Shown: positions 1 to 9,852, counted from the first letter of the stretch. The stretch: DNA of 64,000 nucleotides from Holophaga foetida DSM 6591 (GCF_000242615.2 NZ_KI912268.1:3376815-3440814); one strand, 5' to 3'. Notes: generated by a model from the letters alone, not told the origin. Made by a program: numbers and translations.

Positions 1-3000
1 CATGAATGGCAGCACCGCGCTTTGCACCTGGACGGCGGATGCGGTCAACGACCGCACGACCCGCTACGCCTACGATTCCGCAGGAGGTCGGATTGCCACG
101 ATCGACGCCCTGGGCTTTGTGACGGGGATGACCTACGATGGGGCTGGACGTGTGGTGAGCACGACGCTCTATCACCAGCCGGTGACGGGTTCGACGACGA
201 CGCCCGTGGCCACCCCAGGGTTGGACCGAACAACGACCTTCAGCTATGACGCTGCGGGCCGCCTGTCCTCAAGCACGGATGCTTTGGGGCAGACGGAGAG
301 TTACACCTACGATGGGGTGGGAAACAAGGTCACCTTTACCAACAAGAAGAAAAACACCTGGAACTACGCCTATGACGCGGCGGGTCGCCTGATCCAGGAG
401 ACGGGCCCGGCGGTGGACGTCACAACCATCGCGGCAGATGCCAATGGGAATCTCACGCCCAGCACGACATCAGGCGTGAGACTGGTGACCCAGCTCAGCT
501 ATGACGGGGTAGGGAATCTGCTGAGCCGAACGGAGGCGGCGGGCACCCCCAGCGCCCGGACCACCTCGTACCAGTACGACGCCCTGGGCCACCAGGTGAA
601 GGTGATCTACCCCGCGGTTGGGGTCTACAACATAAGCGACCTGAATAACCTGACGACGGACGGTTCCGGGGCCAGCGCCCGCACGGAGACCTCAAGGACC
701 CTGAGCACGATAACGGTGTATGACAGCTTCGGGGATGCGGTCGCCAATATCGATGTGGCGAATAACGTTTCCATCAAGACCTACGACCGGCTTGGGCGGG
801 TGGCCTTCGAAGTGGACGCCCTTGGGTATGTGACGAAGTACGACCGGAACACCTTTGGGGAAACGACGTCGCTGACCCGCTTTGACGGGGCGATCACGCC
901 CACCACGGTGGCAAACGTCAATAGCGGAGCCATCCCCACAACGATCACGCCTAGGGTCGCCTCGAGTAAGGACCGGGTCCTCAAGACCGACTACGACCAA
1001 CTCGGTCGAGCCGTTCAGGTGACGCAGCCGAGCGCTTATGTGAATGATGGAACGGATGCCTTGCAGGCCTACACGACCGGTGCGGTGACGCGGACGAGGT
1101 ACAACGCCTTCGGGGAAGTGTTCCAGAGCCAGGTGCTGGCCAAGGCTCCCAACGGTACCGAGGGGCCTGGAGCCGTATGGGCGGTGACGACCCGTTACCA
1201 CAACGCCATGGGCCGACAGATCGCCACGGTGGACCCCCTGGGCTACGTGACGACCTATACCTATGACGAGGCCGGGAACCTCACCACGCAAGTGGAATAC
1301 GCCACGGCCCTCCCAGGCTGGAAGCCGGGTGATGCCCTGCCCAGCAGCACAACGATCACGGCGACGGACGGAACGAGCACAACGACGGACCGCACGACCA
1401 CGTTCACCTACGACCGCGCCAATCGCAAGCTCTCCCAGACTCAGAAGGGCGTGATTGCCGCGCCGAGGACCGGCGATGGCACCGGGATCAGCTACGACGC
1501 CAGCGGGAACCCGGTGAGTGTCAGCACCACCGTGCAGGATGTAACGACCACCTACAGCTACGATGTGCTGGGCAATCTGACCTCGACCAAGGACGCCCTC
1601 AACAACACGACATACACCTTCTTTGACGCGTTGGGCCGAACCGTTGCGGTAATGGCCCCTACCCGCACCGACGCCATTGATGGCAGCCCCCTGACGCCCC
1701 TGACGGAGTTCAAGCTGGACGCCTTCGGCAAGGTGGTGGTGAAGACCGAGTACGAGTACGGCGGGGTATTACTGAAGGAACCGAGCGGCAACGTCGTGGG
1801 TTACCAAGCCCTGAACAGTGCACCGGGCAAGCTAAGCTCGGGGCAGACCCTGACGGTGGCCAGTGCGAGTGTGAAGTCCGCGGATGGGCACTATGAGCTG
1901 AAGCTGCGCGCTGACGGGAGTTTGGCGCTCCTGGAATGCCAGAGCGGGCATGTGGAATGGCAGGCGACAGGAGGCCAGGGTGCCGTGATCACCGGTGCGG
2001 ACCGTTTCTGCGTGCAGACGGATGGGAACCTCGTGCTTTACAAGGGGACGACTGCGCTTTGGAGCACTGGGACTACCGGGAAGGGCGGCACGACGCTGAC
2101 GGTGCAGAAGGACGGGAATCTCGTCTTTACGGACGCCAATTCCAAGGTGATCTGGAGCAGCAAGAACGGCGTGGTGAATCCCGATTGGGCTGACCAGGGG
2201 ATCGTCGGCTATCTGTCTGCGGCCCCGTCCAGTACGAGTGTTCCGGTCTATCGACTGTGGTCGCCCAGTTTCAAGACCAATACCTATGCCTTCTCCCAAA
2301 GCGAACGGGATGAGCTCCTGGCTGATACGTATTATGGAAAATGGGCTGACGAGGGGCTGATCGGGTACTTGGACACTGGGGCCGCCACGGGCAACACGGT
2401 GGCCTACTGTCTGACCAAAAAAACCACGGCTACGACCTATGGCTATACGTACATCACCAGCCTGAAGAGCTACCTGACGACCAGCGCGAGCGAGGCGGAC
2501 GCCGCCGTGGCTGCGGGGTGGACCAAGACCAGCGTGGGCTGTGCCCAGATGACCTCAGGCGGGGGGAATCAGGCACTCTCCCGCCTCTATAATGCTTCCC
2601 TCGGGAGTTACTACCACACCACCTCCCAAATGGCCTACCTGGACATGACCAATGGGGCGGTCCAGGATTCCTCGGCCAATCGTGTGACCCTGACCCAGTA
2701 CGACAGCCATGGGAACGCCATTGAGACGGTGGATGGCGAGGGGGTGAAGCGCTTTGCCTCCTTCGATGCGGCGGGCCGGATGGTCAAGACCTGGCAGGCC
2801 GTCTCGGGGAGCACCTTCTATACGGCCTTCGAGTACGACGCCCTGGGGCGGCAGGTCGGGATCCTGACGCCTGGGACCAACAGCGTCTCCAACGGCACGG
2901 CCATCGTGGCGCAGGCGGCCAGCACCATCAAGACCGAGCTGGCGTACAACGCCTTCGGCGAGGTGGTGGGCAGGGGCAGCTACACCTATGGCCAGCGTCC

Positions 3001-6000
3001 CGCCACCGATGCTGAAGCCCTGGATGAATATTTCGAATATGACCAGGCGGGGCACCTCTGGCGGACCAACCAGGAGGATGGCACCGTCAAGGTGCTTCTC
3101 TACGATCTCCAGGGCCGCCAAACGGTACAGATCACGAGCTCGGGGAGTGCTGGCGGCAACGTGGACCTGAAGCAGGCCGTCACCTCGTCCCAGGGTGCGG
3201 ATCAGCTGGGGGCCATCGGCCTGCGCCGCATGGTGAGCCAGCTGGACCTCCTGGGGAGGGCGCTCTGCCAGGTGTTGCCCACTCGGAAGGACAATGGCAC
3301 TGCGGACAACGCTCCCAAAGACATCACAGCCCAGGTGGACCAGACCTTCGATCGCTGGGGGAATGTCCTGACGCAGACCGTGCCCTATGTGTCTGGGCAG
3401 GCCTCAGTGCCAACGACCACCTTCGAATACGATCACAACAACCAGGTGATCAAGCAGATCCAGCCGCCGCAGACCGTGGAGACCGTGCGGACCTTGGAAA
3501 AGATGGTGATCGGCTCCTCGTCCGGGGGCACGACCACGGTCCAAGTGAAGGTTGCGGAGGTCGTGAACCCCACAACCCATATCTACTACAACGCCCTGGG
3601 TCAGCAGGTGGCGGTGAAGGATGCCAACTTGGATATCAACGGGCATATCAACTGGCATATCAACGGGCAGACCTGGGACGGGGCCGGTCAGCTCGCCACG
3701 GAGATCCACGCCGACGGCGGGGTGATCCGCCACGCCTACAATGCCTTCGGGGACCAGACCCAGATCACCGATGCCGAAGGGAACATCACGCGGTACCAGT
3801 ACAATCGCCGGGGAGAGAACACCGCGATCATCCACCCAGGCATGACCGTGGCGACGGACTGGGACGGAACCACGCGGTTCTACGAAGATCAGGATGTCAT
3901 CACGCGCATGTCCTATGACGAACTCGGGAGGAAGGTCTTCCAGCAGGAGGGTTCCGTTCAGGACCCAGGATCCAGTGATGTCAAACGCTTTGGTTTCGAC
4001 CTCCGGGGCAATACCGTGGTGAGCGTGGATGCCGAAGGCAATGTCAGTCGGTCCGCGTTTGATCTCTCCGGCAAGCAGACCGCGGCCCAGGACGCCAATG
4101 GGAAGCTCCAGACCTGGGGCTACGATGATTTCGGCCATATGATGGCCCATATGGACCTGAGCGGGAAGACCTTCGAATTCACCTACGACAAGGCCAACCA
4201 GCTGGTTCATCAGACCAACACCTACGGCCAGGATCTGAGCTACGCCTACGATGGGGCGGGGCAGTTGACCCAGATCTCGGATGTGGACCCCTACTCCGGG
4301 AATACGGTCACGACCTATGCCTACAATGCCAGGGGGCAGCGGACTCTGGAGCGGGTGGAGAAGAACGATGGCTGGGCCAGCATGGACAAGCTCTGGTATG
4401 CCGATGTGAACGGCGATGGGAAGGTGGACCAGATCGGCCGGGATAAGGGCGGACTGATTCATGTGAACCTGAGCGGGGGCACCAGCCACTGGATCAGTTC
4501 CGGGACGATCGGCGAGAACACGGACCGGATGCTGTTCGGGGATGTGAATGGCGACGGGAAGGCGGACTTGGTTTACACGACCCGTGGCGGGGTGGTTCAC
4601 ACGGCCCTGAGCGATGGGACCGGGTTTGGGAACACCTGGGCAAGCGATGCTGGTCTGCTGGATAATTCTTCTGGGATCCGTCTGGCTGACATCAATGGCG
4701 ATGGGAAGTCGGACCTGACGGCCATCAAGGATGGGGTTGTCACCACCTTCATCAGCGATGGCACCCGTTTGGCTAAGACCTGGACCAGCGCTAAAAATCT
4801 AAGCTTATTCTCCGAGATGACCACGTTCGCAGACGTCAATGGGGATGGGCGGGATGATGCTATTGGTGCCTACTACTATACCAGTCAAGGTTATAATGGT
4901 TATGTAGTTACGCTTGGCCTGGGGTATGCCAATGGCTCCATTGGGGGTAGCTGTATTTTTTCTCGCGGTGGCCTTGCATTCCAGGTGGGGGACGTTAATG
5001 GCGACGGGAGGGCTGATATCGTCTCGAAATTGGGAAGCGGGAAAGTCTTGCTTGCTTTAAACAATGCGGATGGTATTTCCACCACGGTGACCTGGACCAG
5101 CGCCACCAGCTACATCGCTACCGATGCCACGATCCGCCTAGCTGACGTCAACGGCGACGGGAAGGCCGATCTGCTGTGCCAGAACACGGATGGCACCCTC
5201 AAGGTGGCCTTCAGTAATGGCAGCGGCTTTGGGGCCTTCACCTGGAGCAGTGTGGCTGGCCTGGGGGACTACACCCTGGCGGATGTCAATGGTGACGGGA
5301 AGGCCGACCTCATCACCCGCCCCGGCGGCGGTGCAGCGCAGGTGGCCCTGGCCACGGGAACCGGGTTCGGGACGGCGACCAGCACCTGGTTCACGGACGG
5401 CGCGGCGACCCCCTACCAGGACCAGGAGCTGTCGTACGACAGCCTGGGTAGGCTGGTCAGCGTGGTGAGCAAGCTCGACGCCCTGACGATCCAGTACAGC
5501 TATGACCTGGTGGGCAATCGGATGTCCACCACGGCGGATTTCACCTACAACGGCACCCAGCAGCACCAGAAGCTCTACTTCGCCTACGACGAGATGAACC
5601 GCCAGATCCTCGCGGATGGGGCAAAGAACAACGACGCGGGCGACATCGCCAACATCACGGCCTCCCAGGGGCACATCCTGGAGTATGACAAGAACGGTAA
5701 CCGGACCAGCGACACCTACTGGGGCAAGCTGGTCTCCAAGACCGTGGACAATATCACCTGGGTCTACAACGGGCGGAGTGGCACCTACACGGTCACAACG
5801 GGGCTGCAGGGTGACCAGGGGGTGACCTCAAGGCAGTACCACTACGACGGGATGGGACGTCTCTCGACGGTGACGGTGGACAAGGCGACCGTCACGACCA
5901 CGAACGGGGTGGTCACCAATGTTACCCACCAGGACATGACCCTGGACACTCGCAATTACGATGGGGCGTCCAGGCTTATCATGAGTGGTCCCCATGATGG

Positions 6001-7590
6001 TTTGCCAGATGATTATGTCAAAGCGCTGACCGACAGCAACAGTGATCTGAGCGGCGCTTCGACCACCTGGTACCGGTATGACATTGCCGGAAAGCTCCTG
6101 TCCCAGCATGTCAACAACGAGGCCAACGGCAGCTCCTACGACATCTCCTACAAGACCTACGATGCCGCTGGCAACCTGCTCTCCTACACCCTGACGCAGA
6201 AGGGCCTGACCACGACACAGACCACGACTCTGAGCGCCTTCGAGGCCTACAAGGAGAGCAGCGTTTACAAGAAGATCGTCGGGAGTACGACGGTGCAGGG
6301 GACCATGTATGACGTCTACGACGCCAACGGGTTCCAGATCGGGGTGACCAACCTCTCCAGCACGGCGAGCGCCGGGCGTGACGCCGTGGCGACCACCAAG
6401 ACCCTTTCCGCCGACAGCCGATCCTTTGTGAATGACGCCAACGGGCACGTCCTGGCCAAATACCAGGGTGGCCGCGTTCTTCGGCAGGTGGTGGCGAACG
6501 GGGAAGTGATCGGGATCTACGGGACCGGGGCGGACCTCAACGACACGGATGCCAAGCCTGGGGATGCGCCGACCTTTATCAACCAGGCGAACTTCGACCT
6601 GGGCTTTACGCCCGTGACCAACTCCTATCCGGCGGCCTCCACGGGCAGCTACCCCGTCCGCAGCGGGGAAAGCCTGGAGAGCATCGCCCTGAACGCCTAC
6701 GGGGACGCCTCCCTCTGGTATCTGATTGCCGAGGCCAATGGTCTGTCGAGCAATCAGGACCTGAGGGTAGGCCAGGTGCTGACCATCCCCACCAAGGTGG
6801 GCAGCACCCACAATAGCTCCGCCACGCAGAACCTCTACAACCCCGCCAAGGTCGTCGGCAGCACCGCTCCTAACCTTGCCATGCCCAAGCCCAAGTCCAG
6901 CGGTGGCGGCGGGGGCTGCGGCGGGATTGCGCAGATCATTACGACGATTGTGACAATTGTGGTGACCGTCATAGTGAGCTATTTCACTCAGAATCAGCAA
7001 TTGGGGGCCATGGCTGGAAATTTTGCCGGACAGAATACTGGCCTTGCCTTTAAATATCCCAAAGACATCGGAGTCGCCGAGATTTTTACGGGGGTCATGT
7101 GGAAGCACCTCGATGAGATTGATTGGGAGTCAGTGGGGCAGGCGGCTGCCTTCTCTTACGTGAGTAAGATTGGGGTCGGAGATGGAGTTGGTTACCAAGT
7201 TGGCACTGCCACGGGAAGCTCCATGGCGGGTCAAGTGACAGCGGCTGTCGTGAACAATGCGATGACCCAAGGGGTTTCCATAGCCTGCGGCGTTCAGGAT
7301 CATTTCAGTTGGAGCAGTGTGGCTACTGCTGGGGCCGTGGCGGCTGTTGGGCCATACGTCGGCAAGTCCGTTGGCAGCCTCACCCAGAAGATTGACGTGG
7401 GCAATGATTTCGGCAACGACCTGATTCGGAACACCCTGAACGGAACAGCAATGGGGATAACCACCGCTCTGGTCAGCGGCGGCAAGGTCAATATGGTTAA
7501 CATCGCTACCGACGCATTTGGCAATGCGCTGGGGGAAGGCATCAAGGACGAGATGCTGGTGAGCGCTTCGGCCCAAACCACCCCTGTGAA
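1..7590 (+). repeat. RHS core direct repeat, copy 1 (matches 54168 onward)
   Basis: Position 1 aligns with 54168, and about the first 310 bases look identical. Similarity continues with patches of near-identity (for example 6200-6880 against 60320-61000) and more diverged patches (around 700-1000, 1330-1500, 2200-2650, 3840-4080) through to the junction at 7517. Mosaic conservation suggests gene conversion. Confidence 0.85.
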
Positions 7591-8968
7591 GACCAGTAAC
7601 GGGTTTGGGCGTACCGTAAGCGTGGGTTCGACGAGCTGGACGGACTATGGCATTGATTTTTCAGGTCCGGCACGGACCTTTGCGGCTCCCCTGACGGACA
7701 CGAGCAATGCCAATCCTGGTACCTTAGATCCTCTTGTCGGGCTTACGGCCAATCAAATCGCTGTTAAGGATGAGCTTGGTATCGTATCCCCCGAAATTGC
7801 GGATGCCTGGGTGGATCGCTTGAAGGAAATGGATGATGCAGCTGACAATGTGCGCTTCCAAGTAACTGCCAAGGCCGGGCAAGGGCCATCGGCGATGCTG
7901 GGGACGAGTGACCCAGCCATGGTGGGTGCTTTCATGCGTCTCAATGGGATGGAAGTGGGTGATTCCACCTATAAGGGGACAAGATACGATCTCCCAAATA
8001 AGTGGGATATTCAGGACGGAGATCGGGAGCGGGGTTTGGGTCAGTTTGCGGATGATCGCGAGCGCATAGCGGCAGCGGCTCAACTTAAAGAATCGGCTGC
8101 CGGGGCTCAATCGATCCTCTTCTCTAAGCAGCCTTCAGAGGACGAGATCAAGAGCCTCGTTGCTAAGCAGTCAGAGTATGACCTCTGGCATCCTGTGGAA
8201 AGAGGAGCTAGAGAGTTTGCATTCATGATGTCCTCAGAGGGACAAGAGTTGGGCCGTGGATGGGAGGCCCAGCGGAGAGCGGAATATCAGGAAACAGCGA
8301 ATAGAATTGCTGTAGGAGATGGTGCATGGGCCATTGCCGATGGCTTTGCAGGCATGGGTGGGACGCCTCCTAAATGGAGTGGAGCAATGGGCCAGTCTCC
8401 ATATCAGGCTCCAATCGAGTCGACACCTTACGCCAAATTTGTTGAACCATCCTATGCACCGATCCGAACTTACCTCCCTGTGGGTGAGCCGGGAGTAGAC
8501 TTTTCTTTCGAGCCAGTTCGCACATCTTTCTCCCCAAACACTACAGCGGGATTGAACGCCAGTGAAGCTGGATTGAGTGGGCGTGTAACTGGATCGCAGT
8601 GGAAAGATTACTTTGTAAATAAGTACGGGGCAGAGAATGTCACTTGGGAATGGCCGGCAAATAGAGGATTTGTTTATGGCGCTGACACAACTGGACCGCT
8701 TGCCGAAGGGCAATATGTTGTTAGGTATGGCCCTAGCAATGGGTCTTTTGTTGCGCCACTCGGGACAGACCCAGCTACGCTATCAATGGCTCCAGGAACC
8801 GATTTGAGCAATTTTAATGTTTATCGCGTCATCAAGACGATTCCTGACGTTCGAATGGGGCCAGCCGCACCTGCGTTCGAAATGCCTGGTTATGGTATGC
8901 AGTACGATTTGTCTCCCAATCGCGTGAACACCTTGAATGAATATTTGTCTCTTGTTCCAAAAAAATAA
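2..8968 (+). CDS. Giant YD-repeat/RHS-like polymorphic toxin with TNT-like C-terminal domain (5' end outside window)
   Basis: Partial: the frame opens at the window edge, and its first residues match the interior of the second giant protein at position 54168, so the true start lies upstream. Visible order (residues of this fragment): YD repeats (1-600); a bulb-type lectin-like domain (about 622-722, with DGNLVLY and DGNLVF strands); two DUF5648-like repeats (about 727-890); more YD repeats; FG-GAP/VCBS-like repeats with DVNGDGKADL motifs (about 1463-1797); YD repeats; a LysM-like domain (about 2216-2268); a Gly-rich hinge followed by a hydrophobic stretch; then a variable tip. The last 125 residues resemble the TNT NAD+ glycohydrolase family (motifs RYGPSNGSFVAP, VYRV, APAFEMPGYGMQY). 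By eye the family's late Gln is kept (Q2967) but the expected Arg and His positions look substituted. Role inferred: a contact or secreted toxin that kills competitors. Confidence 0.9.
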   Translation: MNGSTALCTWTADAVNDRTTRYAYDSAGGRIATIDALGFVTGMTYDGAGRVVSTTLYHQPVTGSTTTPVATPGLDRTTTFSYDAAGRLSSSTDALGQTESYTYDGVGNKVTFTNKKKNTWNYAYDAAGRLIQETGPAVDVTTIAADANGNLTPSTTSGVRLVTQLSYDGVGNLLSRTEAAGTPSARTTSYQYDALGHQVKVIYPAVGVYNISDLNNLTTDGSGASARTETSRTLSTITVYDSFGDAVANIDVANNVSIKTYDRLGRVAFEVDALGYVTKYDRNTFGETTSLTRFDGAITPTTVANVNSGAIPTTITPRVASSKDRVLKTDYDQLGRAVQVTQPSAYVNDGTDALQAYTTGAVTRTRYNAFGEVFQSQVLAKAPNGTEGPGAVWAVTTRYHNAMGRQIATVDPLGYVTTYTYDEAGNLTTQVEYATALPGWKPGDALPSSTTITATDGTSTTTDRTTTFTYDRANRKLSQTQKGVIAAPRTGDGTGISYDASGNPVSVSTTVQDVTTTYSYDVLGNLTSTKDALNNTTYTFFDALGRTVAVMAPTRTDAIDGSPLTPLTEFKLDAFGKVVVKTEYEYGGVLLKEPSGNVVGYQALNSAPGKLSSGQTLTVASASVKSADGHYELKLRADGSLALLECQSGHVEWQATGGQGAVITGADRFCVQTDGNLVLYKGTTALWSTGTTGKGGTTLTVQKDGNLVFTDANSKVIWSSKNGVVNPDWADQGIVGYLSAAPSSTSVPVYRLWSPSFKTNTYAFSQSERDELLADTYYGKWADEGLIGYLDTGAATGNTVAYCLTKKTTATTYGYTYITSLKSYLTTSASEADAAVAAGWTKTSVGCAQMTSGGGNQALSRLYNASLGSYYHTTSQMAYLDMTNGAVQDSSANRVTLTQYDSHGNAIETVDGEGVKRFASFDAAGRMVKTWQAVSGSTFYTAFEYDALGRQVGILTPGTNSVSNGTAIVAQAASTIKTELAYNAFGEVVGRGSYTYGQRPATDAEALDEYFEYDQAGHLWRTNQEDGTVKVLLYDLQGRQTVQITSSGSAGGNVDLKQAVTSSQGADQLGAIGLRRMVSQLDLLGRALCQVLPTRKDNGTADNAPKDITAQVDQTFDRWGNVLTQTVPYVSGQASVPTTTFEYDHNNQVIKQIQPPQTVETVRTLEKMVIGSSSGGTTTVQVKVAEVVNPTTHIYYNALGQQVAVKDANLDINGHINWHINGQTWDGAGQLATEIHADGGVIRHAYNAFGDQTQITDAEGNITRYQYNRRGENTAIIHPGMTVATDWDGTTRFYEDQDVITRMSYDELGRKVFQQEGSVQDPGSSDVKRFGFDLRGNTVVSVDAEGNVSRSAFDLSGKQTAAQDANGKLQTWGYDDFGHMMAHMDLSGKTFEFTYDKANQLVHQTNTYGQDLSYAYDGAGQLTQISDVDPYSGNTVTTYAYNARGQRTLERVEKNDGWASMDKLWYADVNGDGKVDQIGRDKGGLIHVNLSGGTSHWISSGTIGENTDRMLFGDVNGDGKADLVYTTRGGVVHTALSDGTGFGNTWASDAGLLDNSSGIRLADINGDGKSDLTAIKDGVVTTFISDGTRLAKTWTSAKNLSLFSEMTTFADVNGDGRDDAIGAYYYTSQGYNGYVVTLGLGYANGSIGGSCIFSRGGLAFQVGDVNGDGRADIVSKLGSGKVLLALNNADGISTTVTWTSATSYIATDATIRLADVNGDGKADLLCQNTDGTLKVAFSNGSGFGAFTWSSVAGLGDYTLADVNGDGKADLITRPGGGAAQVALATGTGFGTATSTWFTDGAATPYQDQELSYDSLGRLVSVVSKLDALTIQYSYDLVGNRMSTTADFTYNGTQQHQKLYFAYDEMNRQILADGAKNNDAGDIANITASQGHILEYDKNGNRTSDTYWGKLVSKTVDNITWVYNGRSGTYTVTTGLQGDQGVTSRQYHYDGMGRLSTVTVDKATVTTTNGVVTNVTHQDMTLDTRNYDGASRLIMSGPHDGLPDDYVKALTDSNSDLSGASTTWYRYDIAGKLLSQHVNNEANGSSYDISYKTYDAAGNLLSYTLTQKGLTTTQTTTLSAFEAYKESSVYKKIVGSTTVQGTMYDVYDANGFQIGVTNLSSTASAGRDAVATTKTLSADSRSFVNDANGHVLAKYQGGRVLRQVVANGEVIGIYGTGADLNDTDAKPGDAPTFINQANFDLGFTPVTNSYPAASTGSYPVRSGESLESIALNAYGDASLWYLIAEANGLSSNQDLRVGQVLTIPTKVGSTHNSSATQNLYNPAKVVGSTAPNLAMPKPKSSGGGGGCGGIAQIITTIVTIVVTVIVSYFTQNQQLGAMAGNFAGQNTGLAFKYPKDIGVAEIFTGVMWKHLDEIDWESVGQAAAFSYVSKIGVGDGVGYQVGTATGSSMAGQVTAAVVNNAMTQGVSIACGVQDHFSWSSVATAGAVAAVGPYVGKSVGSLTQKIDVGNDFGNDLIRNTLNGTAMGITTALVSGGKVNMVNIATDAFGNALGEGIKDEMLVSASAQTTPVKTSNGFGRTVSVGSTSWTDYGIDFSGPARTFAAPLTDTSNANPGTLDPLVGLTANQIAVKDELGIVSPEIADAWVDRLKEMDDAADNVRFQVTAKAGQGPSAMLGTSDPAMVGAFMRLNGMEVGDSTYKGTRYDLPNKWDIQDGDRERGLGQFADDRERIAAAAQLKESAAGAQSILFSKQPSEDEIKSLVAKQSEYDLWHPVERGAREFAFMMSSEGQELGRGWEAQRRAEYQETANRIAVGDGAWAIADGFAGMGGTPPKWSGAMGQSPYQAPIESTPYAKFVEPSYAPIRTYLPVGEPGVDFSFEPVRTSFSPNTTAGLNASEAGLSGRVTGSQWKDYFVNKYGAENVTWEWPANRGFVYGADTTGPLAEGQYVVRYGPSNGSFVAPLGTDPATLSMAPGTDLSNFNVYRVIKTIPDVRMGPAAPAFEMPGYGMQYDLSPNRVNTLNEYLSLVPKK

Positions 8969-8986
8969 TCCTTCCGTGGTGAAAAT

Positions 8987-9229
8987 ATGAACATAAACGA
9001 ACTAAAATCTGTGCTTGAGAGCGAGCGATTTATAAAAAACACCTACTCGTTAACAGGTGGCAGGCATCAAGATGCATATTGCTTGAGTTTTGAAAACGGG
9101 TTGTGGCAAGTGTATTACAGCGAACGAGGGGAAGAGATCGAAAGGACAATCTTTGATAGCGAAAGTGAAGCATGCGAATTCTTTCTAAATAAAATGAGAT
9201 CTGACATTGGGACAAAGCACCACGAATGA
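8987..9229 (+). CDS. Small immunity-protein candidate for the TNT-like toxin
   Basis: An 80-residue acidic soluble protein starting 18 bp after the stop of the RHS toxin, with a weak GGTGA ribosome-binding site. Its position directly behind a polymorphic toxin tip is the usual place for the cognate immunity gene. The sequence has the pattern VYYSERGEE followed by FDSESEACEF, which recalls a family of small immunity proteins next to RHS/TNT toxins, but I cannot name the family with certainty. It has no signal peptide or membrane segment, which fits neutralising a toxin in the cytoplasm. The base composition is more AT-rich than the RHS core, as is common for swapped tips. Function is inferred from position. 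Confidence 0.6.
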   Translation: MNINELKSVLESERFIKNTYSLTGGRHQDAYCLSFENGLWQVYYSERGEEIERTIFDSESEACEFFLNKMRSDIGTKHHE

Positions 9230-9293
9230 AAAAGAGGGCGCTGATGCCGCCTTAATTGAGGCTGAAAATGGGATTGTTACCAAGGCTCGATAG
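9228..9293 (+). pseudogene. Short open remnant after the immunity gene
   Basis: An open reading frame without a clear start overlaps the end of the immunity gene and reads EGADAALIEAENGIVTKAR before a TAG stop at 9291. It reads like a genuine protein C-terminus rather than random sequence and may be the last residues of an older, displaced toxin or immunity gene. It is too short to identify. Confidence 0.2.
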
Positions 9294-9343
9294 TTCTCTG
9301 CCAGAGTTTGAGAGAAGACCCTCCCGCTTTTCGGCAGTTTCAG

Positions 9344-9366
9344 AAAGGGGCTTCAGCCCCTTTTTT
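9344..9366 (+). terminator. Rho-independent terminator after the RHS-TNT/immunity genes
   Basis: A perfect 8-bp stem AAAGGGGC/GCCCCTTT with a TTCA loop runs into a six-T tract. It lies about 115 bp after the immunity gene stop and marks the end of that transcription unit and probably the border with the mobile element. Confidence 0.8.
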
Positions 9367-9388
9367 GATGGTTTTCTCTGCCGTGTGT

Positions 9389-9430
9389 CCCGGTCGTGAG
9401 CCCCCCACATTCAGGGGGCTCATGATCGGG
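9389..9430. repeat. Long imperfect hairpin
   Basis: The arms CCCGGTCGTGAGCCCCC (9389-9405) and GGGGGCTCATGATCGGG (9414-9430) pair over 17 bp with two G-T wobbles and no true mismatch; the loop is CACATTCA. There is no T-tract after it, so it is not a standard terminator. Wobble pairs at both variable positions suggest selection on a folded single strand (RNA, or ssDNA at a recombination or transfer site). It sits at the probable left edge of the mobilizable element. Confidence 0.55.
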
Positions 9431-9852
9431 CGCGAGCGATGCGCTCAATCTCTGCGGTCTTTAAGCGCGGGAATGGGTCGAAACCTTCCACGGACACCCC
9501 GCGTTCCGGGAGCGTGCCAGACGCATTTCCTGGCGCGATTTTGGATGGGTGGTCCGGGTTGGTTGGCTCCATGGGTTTGCTTTTCGAGGTTCACGAGGCA
9601 GGCCAAAGGGGAAACAAGGATGAGCAACGCGAATCCGCCAGTTTCACTTTTGGCCGGTAATGGAAGGGATTCTGATGGTCGATTCCGCGCCTGAAGGCCT
9701 CCCCCTTTAGGGGGTGGGCGTAGGGTGCTTCATTACAGAATGGGAAAATAGGTCTGGGAATTGGTTCGGGAGTTAGATCGGGCGTCGGGGGCTCTAAAAG
9801 TCTAAAGTTGGCTGGAAGATCGGTCGATGAGCGGATCCAAAGGGAGGACACT

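Larger units (their letters stand above)
9294..9852. other. Non-coding left end of the mobilizable element; possible oriT region
   Basis: No convincing gene is visible. The stretch holds the terminator and the long hairpin described separately, a short frame at 9620-9694 (ATG after a GGAAACAAGG-type ribosome site, ending GRDSDGRFRA) that may be a truncated protein start, and a CCCCC-TTTA-GGGGG hairpin at 9701-9714. Because it lies just upstream of the relaxase operon it is the likeliest place for an origin of transfer, but no known nic sequence was recognised. Confidence 0.3.

Noticed and set aside
3404..4600. Long reverse-strand open frame (398 codons) inside the first RHS gene, and similar ones at 51457-53880 and 57550-58872
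   Set aside because: They are mirror frames of GC-rich YD-repeat DNA. Their composition is Gly/His/Ile/Val-rich with no family resemblance, and they repeat wherever the RHS core repeats.
9439..9660. 73-codon frame in the left end of the mobilizable element
   Set aside because: It has no ribosome site, shows no recognisable composition, and overlaps hairpins; it was not called as a gene.
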